Source: Impatiens glandulifera (lineage: Eukaryota > Streptophyta > Magnoliopsida > Ericales > Balsaminaceae). From it: a stretch of DNA of 64,000 nucleotides. This document shows positions 32,070-43,597 of the stretch, piece by piece (position 1 is the first letter of the stretch; every line of letters starts with the position of its first letter). The stretch covers positions 34,035,751 to 34,099,750 of the forward strand of contig NC_061867.1 in the NCBI RefSeq assembly GCF_907164915.1. The letters are read 5' to 3'. The notes below the pieces were generated by a model. The model was not told the DNA's origin. It did not search any database and saw nothing but the letters and a program-made list of their open reading frames with translations. Both the position numbers and the translations under genes were made by a program.

Positions 32070-33900
32070 TTTGTAGGATTGGAAAAGCCAAGGGGTGAAT
32101 TTAAAAAAAAAAAAAATACAGTTGGAGGATCTGACCAAGAATCCAAAAAGGGAGTTCAGGGAGTTCAGTTTGCTTCAAATTTAGGTCAACTCATGTCCAA
32201 GACTCGTTCAACTCAAATGAAGTTTGGCCGTGTGAGGTTTGGAGCCAAAAGAGAATTTTTTTTTTTTTTTAAAGAATTTGAATTGGGAGTAGTCAACCAA
32301 TAACTCCCATAGTTCAGATTTAAATTAATTGGGAGTAGTCAACTAAGAACTCCCAAAGTTCAAATTCAAATTCAAATTGGGAGTAGTCAACCAAGAATCC
32401 CAAAGTTCAAATTCAAATTGGGAGTAGTCAACCAAGAACTCTCAAAGTTCAAATTCAAATTAGGAGTTGTCAACAACCTCCCCAACCTTGTTATAATTCT
32501 AGTCCGACCGTGAAAAAGGACTTGAATTCACGCTTGTCTAAGTTTGGCAATGCTTCAGGCTAAGGAAGCATGTTGCTAGTCCGCTACGAACTTCCACCCG
32601 ACTGAAAAATGCCGCTACCCCTTCTACCGATGATTGTGACCGAGGAATGCTATTTTATGCCATTACCTTGCATCCTTCCAAGGATCTTAGCTGTTGCCTA
32701 AGATTCCCGACCTCCACCCGATAGGACCCCCTTAATGGTGTGCACCCAAGTGAAGCTGATTGCCGGTAGCCGATGCTTACGACTGAGTGCATAAACCAAG
32801 ATCACATGTTTCTTGCCATTCATGCTGTTGAGTGTTGACCGATGCTGCGACCGAGGAATGAGGGACGACGCTGCATCCAATTGAGAAGTTACTGATTGCC
32901 TGGCTACAGACCGAGAAAAGACGCTACATCTGACCGAAGATATCCGACCGAAAAGTTGTTGCTTGCATTGCTGCTGCTACCTATCTTCCGACCGAGGGTG
33001 TTGCTGTTGCCTATTGTCCGACAGAGAAGAACAAGTTGCGACCATATTTTCTGCACCCAATGCAAGCTGTGACCGAGGTTTCCAGCCCGCCTTCAAGCGA
33101 ACTATGTTCATTGGTCTCACACGGTTTGTTCTTCTTTACCCTTGATTTTAATTTATTTTCTGTTTTATTGTGATTATGTTGGTTTTAAAATGTTGTAAGT
33201 TCGTTATTTGTTTAATTATGACTTAGAAACAATATATAAAACTCCACAAAATGAAGCATTTATATATAAACTCACTCATAAAAATGAATTCTAAAAACTA
33301 AGTAGACTTAGAATAATATTAATATGAAATTCTTCTAAATTGTTAATCTCTTAACCTCCACAGATAAGTTTTATGTGTGGATTTTTTTTTATGCTTCACA
33401 TTGCTTTTAATTATTTAATTATTGCTTTTTATTTTATTTTATTTATTATTGAACTTGGATTAAACGGGGTAAAAAAAACTTTAGAAAAATGGTAGTGTAA
33501 TTTATGTTTTAAATGGACAAAATTGAACTTATAGATACCAAAGGGAAATTGAACTTATAGATACCAAAGGGGTGTTGGGAACCTAATTTTTTTTTACTAT
33601 TTTTTTCACATAACCGAGCGCTGAACTCATATCTCTTAATTTTCTTATTTTTAAAATTAGGTTGCGACTCTGTAATCTTGAGGTTAATGAAAATTGAAAA
33701 AGTATAATAGGCCTATGACGACTTTCCATTAAATATCATAATCTCTCATAAATTCCACATAATGGAATGTTATGAAGTCATATATAAAGTCTCATTTTAT
33801 ACTTTAATTTTTTATCATTATAAAAATTAATTCCCCTCACACTTTTTCTAAAAAATTGTGAATCGTAGAAAATTTCAAACTTTCGTCACGACATTAAATA
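32070..33900 (+). repeat. Tat/gypsy-like LTR-region repeat, copy 2 (plus)
   Basis: The plus-oriented partner of 4690-5640. It contains the GACCGAG-rich zone (32500-33080), then near 33610-33680 the run AACCGAGCGCTGAACTC ... AGGTTGCGACTCTG, then AGGCCTATGACGACTTTCCATTAA and finally AATTAATTCCCCTC at about 33825. The same motifs occur in reverse order on the opposite strand in copy 1. A 23-bp word is tandemly doubled at about 33528-33571. No coding remnant was recognised. Confidence 0.5.
32278..32480 (+). repeat. Minisatellite, 41-50 bp unit, five copies
   Basis: Tandem units beginning TTGGGAGTAGTCAACCAAGA and continuing ACTCCCAAAGTTCAAATTC start near 32280, 32329, 32378, 32419 and 32461. Each unit can pair GGGAGT with ACTCCC. 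Confidence 0.85.
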
Positions 33901-34660
33901 TCTCACACAACAGATTGGGTCCCTCGGTTGGACTAATACCTTAAGTTGACCTTGACCTTAATTTGAGCTTGAAATGGACTTGGACTTTACTCACATCTTA
34001 TTGATTACGAAATACCTTATTGAATTGGATTTTGGGCATTTCATGATGGATCTTGGCCATTCTTCATAGATCTTGGCCTTTTATTATGGATCTTAGCCTT
34101 TTGGCCTTTATCTTCACAATGGGCTATGAATTTATTAAGAAAAAAACTATAAAATTGGGGAGTGAAAAATGAGTTCTACAAGATTATGCTTAATCTTTCA
34201 CCTATTCTCCATAAGGTGTTGACTCCCCAAACAACCTAGGTAAACTCAACAACTAAGGCTTCCGATTTACAAAATAAATACAAAACAGATCCTATCTGAG
34301 ACATATTGATGCGAATGATGAATCCAACGCAATAAGGCTGCTGACTCTCGAAACTCAACATATCACATCTAGGATCTATTGATACTAACGGTGGATCCTC
34401 ACCTGATTTGAGCACTCCTCCAAATTTGATGTTAAAGCGAAATAAATAACCTAGTGACAAGCGAGTGTTTTCCACTTTAATGCACGAATGCATGTTTTAA
34501 AAATTTAAAAACTCACAAAAGGTTTTTTGAAACACAGGATGCAAAATGCATGATTAACTTAAGCTAAAATGAATGCAATCTTGAAAACATTCTTGGTGAA
34601 TACCAAGATATTTTGTTTTCTTCTCTAAAAGTAAGTGAAGATCTTGATCCCATTGACCCA
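33900..34660. other. Spacer before family T, no gene
   Basis: Contains CTTGGCC/ATGGATCTT-like short repeats near 34040-34110 and unassigned sequence. No coding region can be supported; the 85-codon minus frame at 34236-34493 has no recognisable motif. Confidence 0.5.
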
Positions 34661-36127
34661 TGTTGGGCAAAATTAAGTGAAGAGTTAATTAACTTAGAAG
34701 AAATTGTTTGGAAAAACTAAGTAAATAGTTAATTAACAAAAAAATGTTAAATATTAATGAATTGAGTTTTGATGATGTTTAGATATGAATAAAGAGCCAA
34801 GTCGTCTATTTGTTTCTATGCAGGTGCATCAGATTTGGCTAACTTAGATGTGGTCTAAGCAGGTTAATTAGACGTGTTGCTAGTTAGACGTGCTAGTCTA
34901 ACAGATACATAGTTAGACGTGCCAGTCTAACAGATACGTAGTTAGACGTGCAAGTCTAACAGATACATAATTAGACGTGCCAATCTAACAGATACGTAGT
35001 TAAACGTGCAAGTCTAACAGATACGTAGTTAGACGTACCCATTTAACAAATACATAGTTAGACGTTCAAATCTAACAGACACGTAGTTAGACGTCGGCGT
35101 CTAACTCCTTCAGATTAGTCTGAAGTGATATGTAGTTAGGCGCTACAGTCTATCTCCATTAGACATGGTAGTCTAATGGGATGCGAAGTTAGATGTTACA
35201 GTCTAACTCCATTAGACTTGGTGGTCTAATGGAACTCACTGTTAGACGTTGGTGTCTCACTCCCTTAGACTTGGCAGTCTATTGGAGCACGTCTAATGCC
35301 TCGCTTCAGCAGCAGTTTGAAGTTAGCATACATCTACCCACGATCAACTAGCTGTATGCTAATCCTGCTCCACTCTCTCTTGCAGTCCACTACGCCAGGT
35401 ATTTGCAACAAATGATTGAAAGCCATGTACGCGAATATTCTTCCCACTACTTGTTCAGTACATAATAGTTCTAGAAGAATATCCAGCGTACTACCATTCA
35501 ATACGGCCACGATCCATGAGCATACAGTCTGTTGTACTCTTGTACTATGGTGGCTTTTCAATGGATGCTCGCCATGTGTCCATGAAGAAGATTCGATCGT
35601 TGGTGTCCTTCTACTACAAATAGATGCTCAAGGACAACAGACGAATCTCTGGCTTGCTTGTTGATTAGTTATCGAATTAAATTATTACTCTTGCACTTAA
35701 TGATTGTACATCATTTTCCAAGTTCAAGAGAGAATCAAAAACACTGTTTAGCTAAGAGATATTATTGATTATATTCAGAGTGTGTTCTGTTCAACAGAGT
35801 GTTAGCTATTCAGTAAGCTGTATTTGATTCAAAGAAGTTTAGTGAAATCCTTCCGATTGTTGGAAGAAGGGGTGACGTAGGAGAGTTAGATCCGAACATC
35901 CATAAACAACTTGTTGTGTTATTTACCTTTTGTCTTTCATCATTCATTGGTTTAAATCTTCAAACCCAAACAAATAGTTTTGCACTTGAATCGTTTCAAG
36001 AGTTTGTGAAGGTTTGCGAAGAATAAAAAGTGATATTAATCTCTAACATGATTTTTATCAATCCATTTATCCGAAGTTGCTAACAATAGCCAGACTCCCA
36101 TCTCTATTGATTGCACCGATTCTATCA
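34661..36127 (+). repeat. Family T LTR 1
   Basis: Runs from TGTTGGGCAAAATTAAG to CGATTCTATCA, 1467 bp. It is followed by AT and the primer site TGGTATCAGAG. The 5 bases before it are ACCCA; a matching right-hand duplication is not present because the right end is fused to another element. Confidence 0.85.
34865..35300 (+). repeat. Hairpin minisatellite in LTR 1
   Basis: About ten units of ~29 bp of the form GTTAGACGTGC(C/A)AGTCTAAC followed by AGATACGTA. They grade into related hairpins with other stems (CTTCAGA...TCTGAAG, CCATTAGA...TCTAATGG). Confidence 0.9.
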
Positions 36128-36129
36128 AT

Positions 36130-36140
36130 TGGTATCAGAG
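36130..36140 (+). promoter_or_regulatory. Primer binding site, family T copy 1
   Basis: TGGTATCAGAG two bases after the LTR end. Confidence 0.88.
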
Positions 36141-36177
36141 CTCTGTTTTCTATTCTCAAGCAAAAGGAACCTGAATA

Positions 36178-37973
36178 ATGTCAAAAAATGCTAGCTCCTT
36201 CAAGATTCCTATGTTTTCGAAAGAAAACTACATGGTGTGGAAGAAGAGAGTTCGTGCCCATCTTGCTTTCTTGCACGATGAATGTGGAGTGTTGTCACTA
36301 AAGGACCCATCAAGATCGACAAAGAAAAATATGAATGGACAAGTGAAGATAAGAGGAAGAACAACCTCAACAACTTGGCCATGGACATCTTGTACAAATC
36401 CCTTGACGATAACATGTTCAACTACATCATATCTTGTGAGTCTGCCAAAGAAATTTGGGACAGACTCACTCAACTCTGTGAAAGCAACACACAAACCAAA
36501 GAGAACAAAATTACGGTTACTACCCAACAGTTTGACAACTTTAAGATGCGTCCAAGAGAGACGGTGACTAAGTTTGATGCAAGATTCAGTCAGATTGTCA
36601 CTACCCTATCCATTCTTGTCAAGACCTACAACAACAAAGAGATTGCTATAAAGGTCATGCGAGCTTTGCCCAGGGAGTGAGACATCAAGAATATGGTGAC
36701 GAGGGAGTCCAAAGACCTCAATAAGATGGAGCTCTTCGACTTGCTTGCCGATCTGAAGGCCTATGAGTTTGAGTTCAACTCGAGGAATGAAGAGGAACAC
36801 CCCACATCCGCTATCATTACCAAGGCTTTGGTGTCTTCCGAGGAATCACCAATTGTCAACGAAGAAAAGGCGTCTACCCAGCAGCTCAACAGCCACGCAA
36901 TGGATCTTCTCGTGAAGAAATACGGGAAATACATGAAAAAGAGCATTCCTAACTCAAGCTCTTCAAATTATACCAATGATGATAAAGCTAAATCAAAAGC
37001 TAATATTAAGCGTTTTAACTGGAGTATTCTAGGTTATTACAAGTTAGAGTGTAGAAAGGCAAAACGTGATAAGAAAAGGAAAGTTAATGAAGGCGAGTAG
37101 AAGGCCCTCATGGCTGCAAACAACAAGGCCAAGTGGATTCAAAGAGACTCAGATTATTAATCATCCAACGATAGTGATGATGAAGAGGTTGTTTGCTTCA
37201 TGGTAAGAGAAGAGAAAGATTCTGAGGAATCTGAGGTATTGGATCTCTCTCAAGAAGACTTTTCACGAGATGAACTAGTGGCTGCACTAAATGTTATGGT
37301 TTTGGAGTATAAAAAGCGTTCAGAATCTCAAAACAAAACAAGTTTAGAATCTGAAAATGATGAACTACCTTTTTCTCAAACCTCCGAGCCAAAAGTTTTT
37401 GAAAATATGGATGAGCTTTCATCTGAGATTGAAATCCTCAAAGAAAATATTCAAACCCTTTCTTCTGAAAACCAACGTTTAACCTATATTGTATGTTCTT
37501 GGACAAGGTCTAGAGAAACTGTCAAATATCAGATTAGTCTATTGAGGCCTGCTGGATGTAAATCCAGTCTAGAATTTGATAGTGATGACTCAAACAAGTC
37601 CTATAAGAAGTTAAACTCAGCAACTGACAAACTTAAGCCAATACGATTTGTCAAAGGGAGTTTAAATGATACTGAATCTGATCCAAGCTGTGAGGATCTA
37701 ACTTTAAGGGATGGGATAACTTATGTTCCACCAACAGTTAGTTGGTTGAAACTTAAGTTAGATGCAGCCAGTAAGTCTGGCAAACCAAAACCTGACAAGA
37801 AGTCAAAGAGTTTTAAAAGAAAATCATCCTCTAAAGTTAAGGGATCAGTGTCTAGTAGGAAGACGTCTGCTAAGTCAAAATCATACGCATTTATTACAAC
37901 ACAAAATGAAAAATCCATAAGAATAACTCAAATATGGATTCTCAAAGGACTGATTGATCGAGGACCCAAGTGA
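36178..37973 (+). pseudogene. Family T gag, copy 1
   Basis: Starts MSKNASSFKIPMF and is followed by a copia gag domain (ENYMVWKKRVRAHL, AKEIWDRLTQL, NFKMRPRETVTKFDARF). The C-terminal extension is coiled-coil-like (SSEIEILKENIQTLSSENQ) and ends in GLIDRGPK. Lesions are a frameshift near 36280, a stop at 36678-36680 in place of Trp, a stop at 37098-37100 and one near 37157. The zinc knuckle is degenerate: the region reads RFNWSILGYYKLEC, so two Cys and the His are gone. Similar in plan to family C gag but clearly diverged. Confidence 0.85.
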
Positions 37974-38189
37974 ATGTGGGTACCAAAAAGCTGTAAATAT
38001 TTTCTTGTGTAGGTGATACATGAAAGCTGCAGGAAGGAAGCTTGGAGCATACTCTTCTAAAAACATGCTCTAGAAGATCAACAGTGGCTCACACCACTTC
38101 AAAGTGTTTTCTTCCTTAAAAATATTTTTGTTCGAGGACCTCAAAACATTTGTTTATTTTTTTAAAATTGAAAGGGAAATTTATTTTAT

Positions 38190-38600
38190 AAATAAAGATG
38201 CACGCAGACGAAAGCTTTAATCGTCCATTAGACGAGGAAGTCTAAAAGAAAAACAAGTACTTAGACGTATACATACTTACACAATCTATTGTGAAATGTC
38301 TTGGTGTAATACCTACGCGGTTAGACGTCGAAGTCTAATAGACGTTCACACGTTCATAAAACAAGAGCAGTTGGACGCTCACATCTAACCAAACACACGT
38401 CTAGTACGTGTTGTTCATGCGTAATTAGACGTCTACGTCTAATTAACGTTTATACATCTATAAGACACGTGATTAAACGATTGCGTCTAATAGACACATA
38501 CGTCTAACAGACGCTCAATCCACATAGATTATAGAATTAAGTGAAACGTCTAACTACGTGTGTTTTTAGACGCTTCATCTTCAAACTAATTGTGGACAAC
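38190..38600 (+). repeat. Hairpin-motif zone where pol is missing, copy 1
   Basis: Scattered units of the same type as in the LTRs: TTAGACGTCGAAGTCTAA, AATTAGACGTCTACGTCTAATT and similar. They lie between the end of gag and the accessory ORF, the place occupied by pol in family C. Confidence 0.75.
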
Positions 38601-38813
38601 TGTCCTTTATGCGCTGTCATCTAACTTTCCCGCTCAAACATTAAAATCAGTCATTTCTTAGTAACTTGAAGACGCGTGTCTCTCAATATTAAGGAGATTG
38701 ACTAATATACCCTTAAAATTAATGATGAATACCTTTGGGAAAAGGCGCTTAACTTTAATTGGTGGCCCCCTTGTGTTAAATTTGACGGTTAAGCCATGTG
38801 ACTGTTGGGATTC

Positions 38814-38820
38814 TATTTAA
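38814..38820 (+). promoter_or_regulatory. TATA-like motif upstream of family T accessory ORF, copy 1
   Basis: TATTTAA, 117 bp before the ATG at 38931, the same spacing as for ORF C of family C. Confidence 0.5.
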
Positions 38821-38930
38821 CGACATCGTGCATGCATCTGACGTCTTTACACTCACTAATTTCTTAAGAACCCTAGTTTTCTCTAACTTCTCTCTAAGAA
38901 ATTGTGTTCATCTTCTTCATCTCTTTTCAA

Positions 38931-41551
38931 ATGGATAACAAGAAAATTACTCTTGGTCACTGCACTCTGCAAGTGGATTTCGCCTCGGTTTACACTTTTG
39001 ATCAACATGACGTGGTTGATATGTTCCGTTCCTTGGAGTATTCCGGTCTTAGAAAGTATGTCGGCAGTCCGTTTATATTATATGAAAAGGAAGTTCAAGC
39101 GTTTTTCAAGTCGGTGGTCTTGGTTAGAGAATCCATTACGGCGACTATGAATGAATCGCCTATATCTTTTAACGAATCTGCCTATACGGAGTTCTTTGAA
39201 CTTCTAATAGAGGGTCATACTTTTAATCTTGCATTTCCAGTAGAAACTATCATAGAGATGAAGACTGTTTTCTCAAACGACGGTTCTGCAATAAGGCTGA
39301 ACAGAAAGAAGAAGGCTCTAAAGCCGCATTTCATTCTCTTGAACGACATCATAGCGAAGGCTCTCCAAGGCAGAGTAGACTCGTTCAATTCATATAGCCA
39401 GGATCGCTTCGACTACATGACAACCATTTCAAAATGTATTCAAGTCAACTAGGCTTCTACACTCTTTTCTAATCTATGTGAGTCGATTTATTCAAATCTT
39501 CTTAAATGGGAAGGGCGTTCTATCCATTCTTCCAGAAGGGGTGTTTTCGATGCTTCAAACCCCTTTCGAAATTATGAGATCAACAAGGAGAGCTCGAGGT
39601 ATTACCATCCAAGAACCTTTGCCAACTCCTAAACCAGATGTAGTACTGGGAAAAGGAAAGGGGATTGCTTCTGAATCTCCTGAGAAGGTGTCTGAATCTA
39701 GCTGCATTGTCAACCTTGTGATGGAGCAAGTTGAAATGAAGGCTGCTGAGAAAATCAACATCTTTTACACTTGGGGTGAACTACATACTGGAAACTCAAT
39801 TCGATGAGATGTTCTCAGAGAAGGAGATCTTAAAAGAATGGAAGAATTTAATTTAAAGAATGAGAAGAGAATATTAAGATGGGCTAAGACTGATGTAGTT
39901 TCTAAGACCCTCAAACAAAAATAACTAGTGGTGGCCAACATCATGGGACATATCCTTCTTCTCATGATTGAAAAGAGAAAAACAAACTTTAACCCGCTTT
40001 ACATAGATGCTCGTACAGAGCAGAATGCTTTGAAGAGGTTGGATCTCATCATACATAGTTATTGCACAACTATTCTTCCATAGGCTCACTGTATAGAGTC
40101 TTCGGAATTAAGCTTATTTCATGATTCTTTTAATGAAGACGAGCCAATCTAGGTTAGAAGAAGATGAGCAGGTTGCTGCCCATCTTGTTGATATGGAAAA
40201 CATCTCTTTTGAAGAGACGAGTCTAACGACCTTGAATACTGCTGAACAGACCCCTGTCTTGGGTCAATCAGAACTAGTTCTAGAAGAAGAAGAGGTTGCT
40301 GTTGAAGCTCTTCTATCAAATATTCAACATAAGGAGACATCATAGGTGGCTACTATTACTCATGAAATTGAAGAAGAACCTCCGGCGGGAGAAGAAGAAT
40401 CAACAGAGAGTGCTGATAAGTCTCCTGAGTCAAACGCTGAGGGGGAATCATTGAAGGAGGTAGATTTTGAGAAAATTCCCTCTTTTGAGGGGGAAAAAGA
40501 TGATAAAGAAGATTCCTCTGAGGGTATTCTTTTGGAAGAATGCTTCATTTCGGGCTCTCCTATTCCTCGATCATCTCCTATCAGGACAGCGACAAACATT
40601 ACTGACCACGTTAATGAATTACCTCTGCATTTTGAAGATATTTTAAGAGGAATTCACCAAGTATGTGCTGATATCCTTAATGAAGAAGACAAATCCAAGG
40701 ATGCGTCCAAGGCCCCCTCTTCTCATTCCCAAGATAAAGCACCTGGGTGTTCTTTACAAGTGAATACGCATATAAGTCCAATTCGGACTACTCTAGCTCA
40801 CTCTCAAGCTGTGTCCTCAGCTGCTCACTCTTCTGAAGAGGCGTTTGCCGAAGATGCAAACTTTTGTACTACAATGCTGGATGCAGTAAATTCCATCAAA
40901 GAGAATGTGGTGGATATGCAGTCCAGATTGGTCAATCTTGAAAAGAGTTCGATGTCAAGCCTGAAAGAGATGTCTTCCTTCCTTTCCATTCAAAAAGAAT
41001 TGGAGAAGACTATGCACAGAAATACGTACGAAGTCAACATTGCAAATTCTAAGTACAACAAGTTTGAGAGAAGTGTCATTAATCGTCAAATACAGCAGCA
41101 TGTCGAGACAAAGGCTTTCTTCTTGGAACTTCATCAGGTCCTCGTATCTACAATAGCTCTTCTTCAAGATCAAATGGTGGAAGTTTACAAATCAATGAGT
41201 AGAGTAGAAGCAGAAAGAATGGAGCATGTTGATTCTCTAGTCCCTACTACTGCTGTAGTTGATAATGTTAAAAAGGGGGAAGGTAGCACAAGAGGAGGCA
41301 GTTAAAGAGGTGGAGCTGCTAGAGGAGATGCTAGAAGAGCTGCTAGAGGAACCCGATGTAAACGAAAAACTATTGATGAGGAAATCGAAGGAGAAGACAG
41401 ACTAGAAAAGAAAGTTCAAGGTCGCGGAAGCAATAGAGGCAGTGGAAGTGGAGGCGGACGAAGTGCTGTCACTCATTATCACAACCTCCTAACTGGCTAT
41501 TCTTTAGATGAAGACAATGCAGATGCAAACGTGAAAAGGGAAGGACCATAA
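38931..41551 (+). pseudogene. Family T accessory ORF (C-type), copy 1
   Basis: Starts MDNKKITLGHCTLQVDFASV. The N-terminal ~180 codons are the shared accessory domain and are open to 39450 (EYSGLRKYVGSPFILY, VQAFFKSVVL, LKPHFILLNDIIAKALQGR, FDYMTTI). They are closest to ORF C because of the LKPxF...KxxQGR signature. After a TAG at 39450-39452 and shifts, the tail continues through an acidic Glu/Ser-rich part (40121-40700), a helical part (40860-41200), and an Arg/Gly-rich end (TRGGS, RGGAARGDARRAARG, GRGSNRGSGSGGGR; about 41285-41465) that stops near 41551. An RGG-rich end suggests nucleic-acid binding, by inference only. No membrane segment. Confidence 0.7.
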
Positions 41552-41780
41552 ATCTCTTTATTTGCTTCTCTCATTCTAAAACTTACGATTGGAAGATTTG
41601 AAAACTTATGTTGGTTTAAAACTCATGTTGGGATATTTTGTGAACTATTTTGTTTCAATCGTATTTGATGAGTGTTTACAATGCTTTATTTAAGATTGCA
41701 TGGTTTTAACATCATCAAAAAGGGAAATTTTTCTGGATTAAATGAACTCAACTGATTTTGATCATTTAACTTAAATCATC

Positions 41781-41794
41781 AAAAAGGGGGAAAT
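41781..41794 (+). promoter_or_regulatory. Polypurine tract, family T copy 1
   Basis: AAAAAGGGGGAAAT directly before the LTR start TGTTTGG at 41795. The run of Gs is typical of Sirevirus-type tracts. Confidence 0.85.
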
Positions 41795-43553
41795 TGTTTG
41801 GAAAAATTAAGTGAAGAGTTAATTAACTTGTTGGGTCAAATTATTTTGACTAAGTGTCAAAGTATTTTGACTATTGGAATTTTGATGTTGAGTGTGTATA
41901 AAACTTAATTTATGCCGTCTAATCGTTTTTGGTGCAAGTGTATCGAAAACATGCTAAGTCTAAATGAGTCTCATTAGATTGATTGGCCATTAGATGCATT
42001 ATGTTTGACGTAGTTAGATGTGCAGTCTAATAGACGTAATTAGACGTGCAGTCTAACTGATACGTAGTTAGACATGCAGTCTAACAGACGTAGTTATACG
42101 TGCAGTCTAACAGATACGTAGTTAGACGTGCAGTCTAATAGACGTAGTTAGACGTGCAGTCTAACAGACGTAGTTAGACGTGCAGTCTAACAGATACGTA
42201 GTTAGACGTGCAGTCTAACAGATACGTAGTTAGACGTGCAGTCTAATAGACGTAGTTAGGCGTGCAGTCTAACGGATACGTAGTTAGACGTGCAGTCTAA
42301 TTGACATAGTTAGATGTGCAGTCTAACGGATACGTAGTTAGACGTGCAGTCTAACAAGATGTAGTTAGACGTGCAGTCTAACAAGATGTAGTTAAACGTG
42401 CAGTCCAACAAGACGTAGTTAGACGTGTAGTCTAACAAACGTAGTTAGACGTGCAGTCTAACCGACGTAGTTAGACGTGCAGTCTAATGGATACGTAGTT
42501 AGACGTGCAGTCTAACAGATACGTAGTTTGATGTGCAGTCTAACAGATGAGAGTTAGACGTGCAGTCTAACTCCTTCAGATTAGTCTGAAGGGAACGGTA
42601 ATTAGACGTGTCGTCTAATCCCATTAGATTATGGGGTCTAATGGATCCTGCTATTAGGCATAAGCGTTTAATTTCATTAGACGAGGTCGTCTAAGTGAAA
42701 TACGTCTAATGTCATGCTTAAAGCAGTTTCTTGAAGCTAGCATACGTCTACCCACGATCAACTAGCTGTACGCTACTCCTGCTCCACTTTCTAGTGAAGA
42801 TCGGTAGGACAACCAGTTGCAACAATTTGATTAATGTCACGTAAGAAAATATTCTTCCCACTACTTGATTTTGCAGGAATATCTTAGAAGAATATTTGGC
42901 GCACTACCAGATTGGTACGGCCACGATCCTGGTGCTCAGAGTCTGTTGTGTACTATGGACGCATTCCATTTGAAGCTCGCCACGTTTTATTATGGAAGAT
43001 TCGACCGTTGGTACCTGCTCCTTATTTAAAGATCTTTAAGGACCACAAATGAATCATCGATCTATCGATACACAGTTTAATCAATCTACTGTATTTAACG
43101 ATCTTAAAAGCTACTTTCTTGATTTACTGTATGTTTATCAAGAGAGAGTGAGAATCAAAGCATTGTTTTTAGCTGAGTGATATTCTTCATCATATTGTAA
43201 GTTGAACAGAGTCTGTTCTGTTCAACAGTGAGCTAATCGTGCGATTGTATTTGATTCTAAGAAAATTATAGTGAATCCTTCCGATGGTTGGAAGAAGGGG
43301 TGACGTAGGAGAGTTTGCTCCGAACATCCATAAACAAACTGCTGTGTCTTATTCATTCTGTCATTTTCTCATTCTTAGTTACTAGCTTTAAACCTGTGCA
43401 AACGTTTCCGCACTTGAATCGTCCAAGAGTTTGCAAGGGTTTGTGCAGAATAGAAAGTGATTTAAATCCTTAAAAAGATTTCTATCAAACCGTTTTTCTT
43501 AAGCCATCATCAATAGCCAAGCCCCGTCTCTATTGGTGTTGCCGATCCTATCA
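41795..43553 (+). repeat. Family T LTR 2 (shared)
   Basis: From TGTTTGGAAAAATTAAG to CGATCCTATCA, 1759 bp. It has a polypurine tract on its left and a primer site (43556-43566) on its right, so it is the 3' LTR of copy 1 and the 5' LTR of copy 2 at once. It is longer than LTR 1 because its hairpin array is longer. A TATTTAAAG motif lies near 43023. Confidence 0.88.
42005..42720 (+). repeat. Hairpin minisatellite in LTR 2
   Basis: More than twenty units built on GTTAGACGTGCAGTCTAAC, spaced by AGATACGTA, AGACGTA or AGATGTA. Stem GTTAGAC/GTCTAAC, loop GTGCA. The 3' part again carries CTTCAGA...TCTGAAG and CCATTAGA...TCTAATGG hairpins. Confidence 0.93.
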
Positions 43554-43555
43554 AT

Positions 43556-43566
43556 TGGTATCAGAG
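43556..43566 (+). promoter_or_regulatory. Primer binding site, family T copy 2
   Basis: TGGTATCAGAG two bases after LTR 2. Confidence 0.88.
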
Positions 43567-43597
43567 CCCTATTTCTATTCTTAAGCCTTCACTAAGA

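Noticed and set aside
34236..34493. 85-codon minus-strand frame
   Set aside because: No motif, no conserved neighbour and sits in unassigned repeat-like DNA.
42005..42720. CRISPR-like array of regularly spaced repeats
   Set aside because: The 'spacers' are themselves part of the repeat and the array lies in a plant retrotransposon LTR with copies in two other LTRs; there are no cas genes and the context is eukaryotic.
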